Under the pieces are notes generated by a model. It was not told the origin of the DNA. It made no database searches and saw only the letters and a program-made list of their open reading frames with translations. Shown in pieces: positions 46,183 to 57,035 of a stretch of DNA of 64,000 nucleotides. Position numbers and translations under genes: made by a program. Position 1 is the stretch's first letter; every line of letters starts with the position of its first letter. This stretch comes from Macrocybe gigantea (taxonomy: Eukaryota > Basidiomycota > Agaricomycetes > Agaricales > Callistosporiaceae), in assembly GCA_011319805.1 (NCBI GenBank), contig SJRY01000050.1:124001-188000 (forward strand). Direction: 5' to 3'.

Positions 46183-48071
46183 ATGCAGCGACGACCACCA
46201 CGCGGCCAGGCCCACATCGCCTCGCCCGTTCTGGCTGACCACGACGGCCCCGCCGACATGGAAAAGCGATCTCGCCTTAGCCAGCGCAACTTTGGCGTCA
46301 CAAACCGCATCTGGCTCATCGTCGGCCTTTTTCTCTTCATCGTCACATTCACCCACTACGCCCTCCCGTCCCAGTCTAACGCCGTCAAACAGCCCTTCTC
46401 GAGTGCGGCTCTAAAACCCATCAATTACTTCAACGCCTCCGAGACCTCGCCCAACCCATTTCCTTTCTGCCCAGTATATGGCCCTGGAGACGCGCTCGGC
46501 GCCAAATACGGCGCATTGACGCTCTCAAAGAGCAGGATCCATCTTGGAAGCGGCCTTCGTGTGCAGCGTGTGTTGAATAGAGCCCTTGCGGGCTTGCCCG
46601 TGACGATTAGTGTCATAGGTGGTTCAGGTGTGTCTTATATTCCCTTCGATCCGCTATTCGAAAGGTAACACGCGGGTTTCACAGTATCTGCATGTCATGG
46701 TGCGGGCGACGACCCCATCTCGCCCTCATGTTACCCCTCTCGCTTCTTCCAGTGGTGGAATAGTATATTTCCCCATCCAGCAACCGAGTTGACGAATGGC
46801 GCCATGCGACGCACCGATTCGGGATATTTTGCGTTTTGCAGCGCGCATCATATACCTGACGTGACGGACCTTGTCGTCATCGAACTTGACAGTGAAGATG
46901 TACCGTAAGCCCACTCTCTTCTTCACGGCCTCAAGCCAACTCATCCATACTGCATCTAGGGACGCGGACTTACTGGAAAACTTCGAGACTCTGATTCGTT
47001 CGCTCCTCATCCGACCGGACCATCCAGCGGTAATTATTCTTGGACATTTCAGCCCTCAGACGCTCCAAACGTACGGCTTCGTTGGCCCAGACCACACCCA
47101 CAGCGCCGTTGCCCAGTTCTACGACGTGCCCTATATCAGCATCAAGTCTGCGCTTGTAGACGACTACATGCGTGATCAGCAGTCGATATCCAAATTCTAC
47201 GTTGACCCCGTCCTGTCTAGCCCACTCGGGCACGAGCTTATCACAGACATCCTCGTCGCGTATATGCAGTCACAAATATGCACAGCCTGGAGTATAGCCA
47301 CCGGCCAATCCTTCGAGAGCATCCCTATGCACTCGCACGACTCCTCCGCTGGTGACACGCATGGCCTCTTCGGAGGAGTCGGGCAACGCAAGGGCGTTCC
47401 GGAGCCGAGAAGGACAAAGAAAATAAAGAGAAGAAAGATAACGACAACATTGACAAGGATGAGGACCGACACAAGCCCGCTGCGCACCGGTGGGTAATCA
47501 GCAGTCGACGAACCAGGCGCAGCACATCCCAGCGGCGCGGATGAACTTCAAGCCTGGTGGACGCGCGTTTGAGGAGCTCGCCCCGTTCTGCGTCTCTGCA
47601 AATGACCTCATCAACCCGCTTCCACCGTCGCTTTTCTATGGCTCGGGCTGGAACGTGCACCACTCCCCCGGTGGGACGGGTGCGCTGCTTACGACGTCGC
47701 ACTACTGGTATTCCACCCTCCCGACGAGCAAGCTCCGGATCCCGCTGCAGGTTGGTGCGGGTGATATCGGCATCTACTACCTCAAGGAGCCAATCTCGAA
47801 AATCGGCGAGGGCAGCGCGATTGAATGTTGGGTGGACGATAATTATTCTGGCTCCAGGGTGATCGAGAATGCTGCTGATATTTCGGAGCCAAAACCGACG
47901 TGGGTCATTGACTCAAAGCCTTTTCCTCGCATTTGACACAATTCTCCTCACAGGTTGGCCGTCATTGATCATTTCGTGACACGTGGTTCGCATTTCGTGG
48001 AATGCATTCTGCAAGGGGAAGAAGGGCAATCTGTATCTGCCTTCAAAATAGTCGGTGTGTTCTCAACATAA
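46183..48071 (+). CDS. SGNH-hydrolase-fold membrane protein, glycan-associated type
   Basis: Exons 46183-46627, 46685-46914 and 46960 to about 47470, then a final part joining at about 47500-47872 and 47936-48071. An N-terminal anchor near residues 43-60 (IWLIVGLFLFIVTFTHYAL) follows a basic cytosolic tail. The SGNH signature is visible: block I SVIGGSVSACHG across intron 1 (the Ser of GGS is the presumed nucleophile), VTDLVVIELDSEDV, and the late DPVLSSPLGHELITD holding Asp and His. The C-terminal domain (FCVSANDLINPLPPSLFYGS, ECWVDDNY, GEEGQSVSAFKIVG) is typical of this fungal family. Between 47350 and 47520 a Lys/Glu/Asp-rich linker changes frame and I could not place the intron or introns with certainty. 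Divergent from the GT69 gene. Confidence 0.75.
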
Positions 48072-48327
48072 CGCATCGCAGACCTGCCCTCTGTATACAT
48101 ACAAAAAGGACTACACACTGTCAGACGACTCTCCAACTGCCAATTTCCGCAACACTATACCTTTTTAATATCGGGCATTATGGTTCTACTTTGCTTTTAT
48201 ATAGAACTTTCTTTGCAAGAATTCATGAAATGATACTTAGATTGCGGCTCTGCTCCCCTGTGAAGGGGTTCTGACACACTTTCTTTTAGATTACTTCGAT
48301 GTGAAGCTGGGTGCGTTTAAAAAAAAA

Positions 48328-48410
48328 TGGACACTGTGGGAATTGAACCCACGACCTCACGCAAGCGTAATAAATGCGAAGCGTGCGCGCTACCCCTGTG
48401 CCAAGAGCCC
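48328..48410 (-). tRNA. tRNA-Ala (CGC), 11-nt intron
   Basis: Same tRNA-Ala body as the gene at 3333-3412 (acceptor GGGCTCT/AGTGTCC with the 5:68 T-T mismatch; G3:U70; anticodon loop TTCGCA). The intron is 11 nt instead of 8. Total length 83 nt. A T-run follows the 3' end on the minus strand. Confidence 0.9.
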
Positions 48411-48554
48411 ATGATTGCTTTCTCCTATCGCATAACATTTTGCGATATATATTGGAGAAATCAGTACTCAAAAATTATCACCCATCCTGACATCAATACT
48501 AGTGAAAATGCAAAGCTACGGACAGAACCAATCCAACTGGAAACGAGCGACTGT

Positions 48555-50330
48555 TCACTCAAATCTTTTCCATGCATGTTTTTCGTACTCCACAATTTTG
48601 TTCTTGCGCTTCCTCGGTCTGGACAAGACGATGAGAATCACAAAACATGATGGACAAAGGACGCACAAGATGGGGACACGAGGTTCGACCAGGGCTCGCT
48701 GTTGCAAGCTGAGGAAACGGTCGTAAAACAGATTTCCTTCGGGCTGTAGGGGGAGAGGAAAGGACACTTAAGTCAAGAATTCAGTACTCAAAGTCCATGC
48801 TCACCTTGAGCGCGCGAAAACTCTCGCTTAGGTCCTCCCCAAGCTGAACGTCGATGTTTCCCTCGGGAACGACGTGCTTGCCAAACCTCTGTCCGGCCAA
48901 CCCCTTCTCTTTGAGTTTTGCCTGCAAAGCCTCCTGCCGTGCGGCGAGCCGCTGTTGGCGCTGGAGCATGAGTTGCGCGGTTCGCTGGCGTAACGTCTTG
49001 GCTGAGGGTATCGAAGCCAAGAACCGCTTTCTGGCTGCCTTTTCCGCTAAAGCGCGTTTCTGCGGCCCCGGAAAACGGATTATGAGCGAAACATCGAGTG
49101 AGGGAGAAGCGATTTTGAGATGTTCACCTCGGCCAGCAACCGGGCCGCTTTTTGGCGCTGCGCTTTCGTTTTCCTCTGCGGAATTTTTTTGACTAGGATG
49201 TCTTTGTTCTCCTCGCCCTGGCTTTCGTCATGCTCTTCACTTCTGTGAGACGTCGGGTCGTCGACCATCATTCCTGGCGCTACTTCGCCATCTGGCGGCG
49301 CGTGCAGCCTGGCTGATTCAATTTTTTTCTTCAGCTCTGTCAGCTTCTCGAGCTCCTCAACTCTCCGTTCTTCCATCTCATGCGCCTTGAGCAGCAACTC
49401 TTGGTGGGCGGTTGCTAGGGGGTTGTAGGACGTCCCTTCATGTGGCTCAAGCACTGCGGGGACATTGATTTCATCCTGTATGCCTTTCGTTTGCGGGGGC
49501 TAGAATGCAAGGGTGAAACAGCAGAATTGTGGCAAGACCACAGAAGGAACAAACCTTGACCTTCTTTTTTTTGATTGGCTCCAGACCCAGATCCACTTCG
49601 TCATGGTCAAGTGACGGCTCCCAGGGGTCATACTTTCCACTGCTCTTTACCGCCTTGCTGAGCTCCGTAATGGAGCTCCCCGCCTCATATTCGGACGGAT
49701 CCATGACACTGTTGAACGGTCCTTTCCGTTGCCGCTTCGCTATCCTCATCAACCGCGCCTTCTCTTCGCTGCTCAGTCCGATCTTCCGCTTATGACCGCC
49801 ATCGCTGGATAACGAAGACGTGAGGCGGGAAAAGACGGCTGGCACGGCGGACCGTTGGTTGATGATTTTCGTGGACGTTAGTTCAGCTCTGGAGTACCGC
49901 GGTAACGATTTTCGGACTAGGAAAATAGTGGTAGACAGATATGAGCTTAGGATATAGGAAAAAGACGGGATTTGAAGCACCTTGATCGTCGCCTTTTACA
50001 TCAATCTGGAACAAGTCCTCGTTTTTCAGTTTTTGTAATGCCGTCCTTCAAGCAAAAGGTAAAATGCAAGATGCAGTCGGGCAATTGAGACCGATTTACC
50101 CGACGGAGAAACGTAGCGAAGACGTACCCAGTCACTCTCTCCTCGGCTCTGAGCTCTTCCAAGCCCTCCTCGACATCCCCAAGGTCTACGTTTTTTCTCC
50201 ACGCTTTCTTGCCTTTCCTACTGCTCTGATTATGCTGCGCAGGTGCACCAGTTGATGGCTTTGAGGAGGCTTTCTTTTGCTTGTTAGCTTTCGTTGACGT
50301 CCCCTTCAGAGATTTGGTGATGGCGGCCAT
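48555..50330 (-). CDS. NOP53: Ribosome biogenesis protein NOP53 (GLTSCR2 family)
   Basis: Nucleolar factor for 60S subunit maturation; in yeast it recruits Mtr4/exosome for 7S rRNA processing. ATG at 50330 (MAAITKSLKG). Readable order: basic N-terminus (KKAWRKNVDLGDVEEGLEEL), ALQKLKNEDLFQIDVKGD, KKKKVK, a long Glu/Lys coiled-coil region (EMEERRVEELEKLTELKKKI), RKTKAQRQKAARLLAE, then KTLRQRTAQLMLQRQQRLAA. The C-terminus is the family signature PEGNLFYDRFLSLQQRALVE, and after a GTGCGT intron RKRKNKIVEYEKHAWKRF to the stop at 48555. Six or so short introns separate these blocks. Length and order fit the family. Confidence 0.9.
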
Positions 50331-50418
50331 AATTCTGCGTGGTTCGTCGAAAGCCTGAGGTAGCGGGATCATGCACAATAGTAGAGATTTTTTTGCGTTA
50401 TTTTTTTCCCTTAATATT

Positions 50419-50504
50419 GGGCACTTGGCACAGGGGTAGCGCGCACGCTTCGCATTTATAAATATGCTTGCGTGAGGTCGTGGGTTCAATTCCCACAGTG
50501 TCCA
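50419..50504 (+). tRNA. tRNA-Ala (CGC), 14-nt intron
   Basis: 86 nt. Acceptor GGGCACT pairs along its full length with AGTGTCC (G3:U70 kept, position 5 is A pairing with T68). Anticodon loop TTCGCA (CGC) with a 14-nt intron. T arm GTGGG/CCCAC; followed by T9. This copy lacks the acceptor mismatch of the other two. Confidence 0.92.
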
Positions 50505-50667
50505 TTTTTTTTTCTCTCTGTCGAGTTTCCTGTGGCAAAGTTAGCAAGCACACATTACGCTACTTTGTGGCATATCCCCACAGTCAGGAAGCGTTTTGTT
50601 GCTCGTTCAATGCTAGCAAGTACAATTTCTAATATGATCTTCGCCAATGGCGCACGGATTCCAAAAT

Positions 50668-51603
50668 TTATATTTTAAGCAACTTGGAGAACTGAGCGGT
50701 CAGTCCATCGTATCTATCTTTGACCTCTTGGAGTTGTGCCATGTCGCAGACGCCACTCTTGATATGCTGTATGAGTGCCGAGATGACAGAAACCGTTTTG
50801 CCGCACTTAGGACATTTGAAGTGTTTCCCGTCGTGCGCTGGTGAATTGAGGTGATCGTTCAGTGAAGTAAGGCGAGCGAAGAACGGTGGCATAAGTCGCA
50901 CTCGTACGCCACGCCGTTGAAGGATGCCTCTGTCGCTTGATAGGTTATGATCAAACTAGTGAAGAAACCGGAGTCGGAGGTATCCTCTATTCGTCTTGCG
51001 ATAGAAATGCTCGGAGTGATATCAAGACGATGCACCGCCGCAGTGACTTGTTGCCGCGTTACACCATGATAGCCAGATTCGATGTGCATAGCGGCGCCGG
51101 ACGGATAGCTGAATTTTGACTTGCAGAACGGACATCCGGTTGTTTGAGAACGATGATGACAAGATTTCTTGCAGCGATGCTTTTTCCACGTCATGGGTAG
51201 GCTTAGTGCATCGCATGTACGAGCTTACCTCTTTAAGCAGTCCGACAGTCGGGAACGCCAGGAGGCAGAAACGACAGTATATGTTGCAGATATGCGTGCG
51301 CAAAAGCGAAACGTCCGGGAACGAGTCGCCGCAAATGTCGCAATATACGTCCATGAACTTTTCAATCGCCGCAGCGCACCGATTCCCGGAACGATGCTGT
51401 ATAGCGAAAATAGGTTCATCTGACAGGGCGTAGGAGAATATGCATACCTTCTGGAGAGCGGCCTCGTTAAGGAAGTTCATTCTGCAGAGGTGGCAAGTAT
51501 AGGGCCGTTTGAAGCTTTTGGTGTGGAAATGTGATTGCAGAGCTTGCTTGGTTCGAAAAGTGCGATCACAATCATTGCACTCGAACGCTGCAAACGGTGG
51601 CAT
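50668..51603 (-). pseudogene. C2H2 zinc-finger protein Z3, frameshifted near the end
   Basis: Three exons in phase: 51448-51603 (CNDCDRTFRTKQAL and CHLCRMNFLNEAALQK), 51229-51396 (CDICGDSFPDVSLL, CRFCLLAFPTVGLL) and 51179 downward (CPFCKSKFSYPSGAAMHIES, the shared VTRQQVTAAVHRLDITPSIS block, YECDLCH). Near 50890 the frame shifts by one base; the expected continuation FFARLTSLNDHLNSPAHDGK and CPKCGKTVSVISAL to the stop at 50668 is in another frame. Same architecture as Z1 and Z2. Either a pseudogene or a one-base error. Confidence 0.75.
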
Positions 51604-52220
51604 AGTCCTGATGACTGGGGAGGTGAAAGGTTTCCATCATCGAACTATATACAACCATGTTGAGTTGAGCGTCAAAAGAAGGTTTTGACTGCGCGCAACA
51701 CATGTTGAATCATCTGACCGAGGTTATACGCAAACTTTGCCTAACGCATTCTTTAGGATGCCCACTTGACCTGGAGTCACCCTAGGTTTAATTCTATTCA
51801 TCGAAATCAAGAATCCAACAGGCGGAGGAGGGACGGACTGCGGAGAAGCGTGACGTAGGAAAATATCTGACTTACGCTGCCCTACAGATAGAAACAACGG
51901 ATCAGGCATTCCTATTTCATTCAATATCCCGTAATAGAGGCGACGATCGAATTCTCTCAGCGCTGTTTCCGTTGCTACCCAAGTAGAGAGCTTTCAATGC
52001 TAAAGACGAACAACAGTGAACGATCAGAAGCCCACATTCACCTCTCAGGCGATACCACAGCCTCTTGAGAGCAACTATGAGGAGGAAGCTGCGACACCAT
52101 ATTTGCCTGTGTTTGTTTCCAAAGTCGGCCTTGTCAATAGCAAATATGTACAAATCCACAAAATTTCCTTGCGACGTGCGATGACCCGCTGAGGGATGCT
52201 CATGTACTCGTCCGAGTCTC
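51604..52220. other. Intergenic region upstream of the intact PPR gene
   Basis: No gene recognised. The last 30 bp (GAGGGATGCTCATGTAC) are shared with the decayed PPR copies at 40900-40940, showing where the duplicated block begins. Confidence 0.45.
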
Positions 52221-53942
52221 ATGTTAGCTGTTTCTCGACTGTTTCTGCCACCATGTAGGCCAAGGACATATCTCCTATTCAATTTCTGCCGATTTCCGTT
52301 ACACGATGTCACCATCAGACCTCGATTCAAGTTCTTCGCAACCAGCACCAATCCAGAACCTGCTAAGGCCAATCGCAAGAATGCCGACAAGCTGATGGCC
52401 GCGTTATGGACGTCCTTGAACACCCTCAAACCTTATGCGCAGGTCGGTTACACTGTGCAGTCGCTTCTCGACATGCATATGCCTCATATTTCGTCGCAAG
52501 ATGCTGCGTACCGTCGCGTTATCAAGTTTCTGATCAAGAGACAGTTCGCCGGCGCAGCCGTCGATGTCCACGAACGTATGATTCGCAGCGGATACCTTGC
52601 ACCCCCGGATATCGAAGCCGACATACTTGCCGTGGCGCTTTCCGTCGCCGAGACGAACGAAGAGATTCAGAAAGCGTTGGACGTTCTGGTCAAACAGCCC
52701 ACTTTCTCCGAAGAGCGCTTTATCCATCTTCTGGCTGTCATGAGGCGTTTTGAAGTTCCTGGAGGACACATTCTGCGCGTTATTGACGCGTATATTGGCA
52801 GGCATGGTGCGGAATACATGCCTTCCATTCCTCTCGTCGCGCAAATGGTCTACTGCCTGACCTGCGCTGGAAGGACAGATGAGGCAGTCGCGACTATCGT
52901 AGGACATGTGGACCCATCTTCCGGCTCACCGTCACCTGAGCCATACGTCGCCATCTTGCGAGGGATCCGGGATACGAATTCGGCGGACAAGGAAACGATC
53001 AACCTCATAGTGGCTTTGATGGAGGAGCATGGCATTCCCCCGATTCCAACCCTCTTCAACGTACTCATTAGCCGATCCGCACACGAAAAATCTCTTTACC
53101 ACTCCTTCGAGTACTATCATCTCCTGAAGTTCCTATCCACCCCTAGAACTGGCAAGATATCCGTGCATCCCAACGCATACACTTACATCTCGCTTTTCAA
53201 ATGCTTGGCCAATGTTTACAGGCCAAATATGGAGATCCGACCATCAGATATCATTTCTCGACCTGCAAACCCTCTTTCGCCTCGGCAGCTCTTCAAAGAC
53301 ATGCTTCTAGCACGCCAGCGGTCCGAGTTTCTTATCGACTCTAAGCTGCTGAACGCAGCACTACGCGCTTTCATCTTTAACGTGGATTATGTTGGCGCGT
53401 TCGTCGTAATACGATCATTCTTCACGTTCCGCGTTAAGGTCACTCCAAAGACATATGCTATCGTGTTGCGACATTTTCTTAACAGACTTCGTGGAGAGAT
53501 CTGGACATCTATCAAGACTAGAAGGTCCCAATGGGCCGATCGTTTCCTCGGTCTCGCATCCCATTCCTCCGTGTCCCAGGTCCGCCTCGGCGTACATTTC
53601 TTGGAGAGACTGTTGGACTATGCTGCCGGGCCTAACTTCTATTTGGCACGTGACATGTTTGCGGGCCCGCCGACCAACGACGAACCGACTTCCCCCGCCC
53701 GCAAATATCCCACGAAGAAGTATGTCACCCCTTCGCTCAGAATGCTCCGAGGCATTGAGCCGGCGCCGAAGTTGGATCGCGTTCCGTTGGAGCGTCTGCT
53801 TCGAAGGGCCGCTGTCGCTGCCTGGCCACCGGATGTCGTCAGGGACGATAGTATGTCGCGTCGCTTGTCGGCTGAGGTCATCCAATGCAAGAAGGAGATG
53901 ATTCCGCTTCCTCCACTGGAACCAGACCTTTCGCAGCTCTGA
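52221..53942 (+). CDS. Pentatricopeptide-repeat (PPR) protein, mitochondrial
   Basis: A single 573-residue open frame without introns. The N-terminus is Arg-rich and lacks acidic residues up to about residue 40 (LAVSRLFLPPCRPRTYLLFN), like a mitochondrial presequence. The body is alpha-helical with repeats of about 35 residues typical of PPR proteins: IPLVAQMVYCLTCAGRTDEA, PEPYVAILRGIRDTNSADKE, IPTLFNVLISRSAHEKSLYH, HPNAYTYISLFKCLANVYRP and VTPKTYAIVLRHFLNRLRGE. PPR proteins bind organelle RNA and act in processing, stability or translation. This is the only intact copy here; at least four broken copies lie at 16.9-18.0, 30.4, 35.4-36.6 and 40.3-41.1 kb. It is followed by a family A remnant (-) and family B copy 5 (+). 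The PPR call is firm as a helical-repeat protein, moderate for the RNA target class. Confidence 0.8.
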   Translation: MLAVSRLFLPPCRPRTYLLFNFCRFPLHDVTIRPRFKFFATSTNPEPAKANRKNADKLMAALWTSLNTLKPYAQVGYTVQSLLDMHMPHISSQDAAYRRVIKFLIKRQFAGAAVDVHERMIRSGYLAPPDIEADILAVALSVAETNEEIQKALDVLVKQPTFSEERFIHLLAVMRRFEVPGGHILRVIDAYIGRHGAEYMPSIPLVAQMVYCLTCAGRTDEAVATIVGHVDPSSGSPSPEPYVAILRGIRDTNSADKETINLIVALMEEHGIPPIPTLFNVLISRSAHEKSLYHSFEYYHLLKFLSTPRTGKISVHPNAYTYISLFKCLANVYRPNMEIRPSDIISRPANPLSPRQLFKDMLLARQRSEFLIDSKLLNAALRAFIFNVDYVGAFVVIRSFFTFRVKVTPKTYAIVLRHFLNRLRGEIWTSIKTRRSQWADRFLGLASHSSVSQVRLGVHFLERLLDYAAGPNFYLARDMFAGPPTNDEPTSPARKYPTKKYVTPSLRMLRGIEPAPKLDRVPLERLLRRAAVAAWPPDVVRDDSMSRRLSAEVIQCKKEMIPLPPLEPDLSQL

Positions 53943-54439
53943 ACTGCCCATACGGGGTGGAGTACTGGCTCTACGGAACCTTGAGAGCCGGTCGGAATTT
54001 TTCACTGGAGTTGCTAGTCCCTTCGAAGGTAGTGACGGTACGAAAAGTGGCTTGGGACCTTTGCGAGGTGGTCCTTGGCGCCACGAACGATACGGGATTA
54101 TGTTGACGTTCGTAGAACACGAAATGCTATACATTCAGAGATAATTCATAAACTGTTAAACTTAGAGAAAAATCAAACAAATAAGAAAAGAATCGTACAT
54201 GGCTCGAGAGGGCTTCATGCGTGGCCTTCGTAACGAGACGAAGAAGAGAATGGAGGCAGGTGTGTGCCTTCAAGCATGTACTACACTTGGCCAATGTTAC
54301 GCCAATGATGTGGAAGGCGTGGCATGATGGATCTCATCAAGCTCGACCTCGATATTCCCCCACATTGTTTATCCCGATTTTTGTGTTTCTCCTGATCCTC
54401 ATTGTCATCTATAGCCACCTCTTCCTCCGTTTCGAAACA

Positions 54440-54530
54440 CATTCCTTCTTCCTCATCATTCTAGTCCTCGTCCTCTGTAGTACATGCTTTCCACGCTGCA
54501 TTAATTGCATGATATATTTTTTTCCTTATT
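54440..54530 (-). pseudogene. Family A C-terminal remnant
   Basis: Minus strand: codons of the C-terminal family A block (AATGCAGCGTGGAAAGCATG, then an acidic run). The 5' part of the gene is deleted, so the remnant abuts the family B promoter. Same deletion product as at 18050-18125. Confidence 0.6.
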
Positions 54531-54571
54531 GTTACAAGCGAATTGTGCGGCCAAGTCGGTTGATTTGGCAA

Positions 54572-54581
54572 ATCACGTGAT
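54572..54581. promoter_or_regulatory. CACGTG palindrome upstream of family B copy 5
   Basis: ATCACGTGAT, 72-81 nt before the ATG at 54653. The other B copies have ATCATGTGAT (18184-18193), ATCACATGAT (32636-32645) or ATCACGTGAT (38868-38877) at the same distance. Just downstream, TCTACCTAAGTAGA is a near-palindrome; copy 2 has the perfect CCTCTACTTAAGTAGAGG. Confidence 0.55.
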
Positions 54582-54652
54582 GCATAATCCTCTACCTAAG
54601 TAGAGGGCCGCAATTTTATCCCCGAACTGTTAGATTCGCCTTCAAAACTACC

Positions 54653-55139
54653 ATGGGTGAGTGTTGTGTCTACATGCACATCTCCTTCATTCCTGCTAAT
54701 GAAATGAACAGCTACACCAACTGATACACCAAGCAATGCGATACTTCTACGTCCGCTGTCTCGTTATCCCAACCCCGCTGTTTGGGGTTTCCCATTTGAT
54801 AGCAAAGTCATCATATCCAACTTTGAGAAAACGGAGGAGTCCAAGCTCTCAGAACCTGAATTTAGGAGCGCCTTGCGGCGGTTCGCCTTGCAATTCATGT
54901 CAAAACTTACAACGAAGTGCAATGCCATATGGTACTCGCCATCTATTGGCTACAATGGCGTTCGCGTCAGAAATGCGAACGGTAGAATGGTGGAAAAGAA
55001 TATCATCTGCATTGTTCGGGCGACTCGACGCGACGACCGTTTTCTCCCGCCACCCGAAAAGATAGAAGAACTAAAGAGGTATTTTGCCAAACAGGAATTT
55101 ACGGATGAACCAGGTTGGTTCATAGGGACTGAGATGTGA
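54653..55139 (+). CDS. Family B copy 5, intact 143-residue protein
   Basis: First exon ATGG (54653-54656), 55-nt intron 54657-54711, exon 2 54712-55139, no stops. MATPTDTPSNAILLRPLSRY at the start; AVWGFPFDSKVIISNF, CNAIWYSPSIGYNGV, RATRRDDRFLPPPEKIEEL and EFTDEPGWFIGTEM follow. Its upstream sequence is nearly identical to that of frameshifted copy 2. Function unknown. Confidence 0.7.
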
Positions 55140-57035
55140 GAGGAGAAAATCGCCAATGGCACTTTTTTTTCGGTGGCTGTTCCTTGTATTTCGCACCCAT
55201 GATTGATTACTTATTTCTATATCAACACATTGGCCTGCATCCTATGGTAGTGAAGTAGCCATCATCGTTAGGAATCCATTGCGCGCACATTGAAACGTTC
55301 GCATTGTGCTCCTACTATTGTTGACAGAATGTCAAGAATTACTGCGGCCCAATGACCTCTCAGAGCTACTATCTTGATACCCGAGCTCGGCCTTTCCAAT
55401 GAAGTCATGTGTTGGCGAATTACGGGCAATAGATGTACCCACACGTTCAGTGTGTCCGGTGTGTCCTCGTCCATCTATCATTGTTGCACAACTTCGTTGA
55501 AGGATATTTATGGAAAGCTGTTTTCCTTTCTCGGCATCCTCTGTGTCGCAACTAACTGTCGTAATGTTATCGTTGACATAGGTTCCGGCTAAGACATCAG
55601 GATACGGAGAGCAACGCTAGATGGACGCCTAACCTAAGAGGTGTCTCTATGCTTTTGTAAGCTTTCTTGTCCTCGTCTTCGCAGGTATATCTGCTGATGT
55701 GCGGACAGAACGCGGCAATTGGCGCTCAATCTATGAGCTTGTCAAAGTCCTCATGACCTTCATTCGTGTTGCACATACAGCAGGTTGGAACCCGGATCAG
55801 GCCCAATTGCCGAAGCAGATTGAATGACGCTTAGTGAGCTCTCTGAATAACATTCACTGTCATATAACCCGAAATGTGGTGCTAAGTCAGCGAGACTGTC
55901 ACTCCCGTCCATCAGAAAGGATTACTACCGCATACATAGCATGCAGAACTAGGGTGCTTCAAAATGTGTGATCCGATCGACATTCCAGACCTCCTCGCGC
56001 AGCGCCCACACCGCATGCTGAACCAGTCACACGACACAAGATTAAACACATGCTGCAGAATCTCCGCCCTTCGTTGGACATCCTAGACATTGCTTTGCGA
56101 AATGGCGATGAGGGCCAGCTCCAAATTCATCAGAACGATATGAGCCAGTTGTCTCCAACGAATCTCGAGCCTGCCAAAGCTCAGGAAATAGAAAGAGCAA
56201 TGGGGCTCGTTTACATGAGGTGGACAATTTTGCCTCTTTTTAGACATTCTATAAAACTGACGTGGAGCAGATGTGAATGTGGCGTAGTAGACTAGGTCTC
56301 GACCTCGATCACGATGATATATTATATCCGTACCGGAGCCTTTTCATTTTTCTAGACCGGTTTCCGTGGCATAACGAGGATCATCGGCACGGTTCTATTC
56401 AACGTCGTTGCTCACATCATGACTCGAGTTTTTTTTTTTGGCACATGCATCACAATGAGGGCATAGAGCCCCATCCGTAATGGAACTAGAAACACAACGA
56501 GGCTATGTTAAGGCAGCATTATCGTCGAAGACTAGATTGGCGCTGGTTATCACCACCCAAACATTATCTTGCCGCAAAGGCGACGCAACTTCGGCAGATC
56601 GCAAAGAAGCCCTTGCCAAATAGGATTTCGAAATGCCGAAGCCAATGCAATTGCTATCTATTGGTACAAATGTAGGTGTGCGCAGCTGAAGCAACGGGGC
56701 CGTGGCCAAAATGGGTGGCAATTGCTTGTGGTGAGCGTGTGGAGGTTGAAATGTAGATTTACATGATTGAATAAAAATGCTGATAAGAATGCCAGTGGTT
56801 TTTTAATGGATAATGGAAGAGATGAAGGCGGTGATCAAAGTAGATATCGGGTATAGCAGAACATCACCACCGTAAGAGCTATGGGTCGCTGTCAGCACAT
56901 GCCAGCGTGCTACATGCTAGGAAATTGAGTGAGGCGTGAGCAAAGAGAGCGGAAAAGAGAGAGGATGAGTGTAGGGCTGGAGCGGTTGACCACGGCGACG
57001 TGAAGATGGGAGCCAATACCAATGGCGACTCAGCC
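55140..57035. other. 1.9-kb region without recognised gene
   Basis: The first about 120 bp resemble the 3' flanks of other family B copies. After that only short open frames are seen on both strands, none with a domain I recognise. T/A-rich tracts occur near 56430. No TIRs or tandem repeats were noticed. Confidence 0.45.

Noticed and set aside
51917..52429. Minus-strand frame at the start of the PPR gene
   Set aside because: Antisense to the PPR N-terminus; similar frames in broken copies only reflect the duplication.
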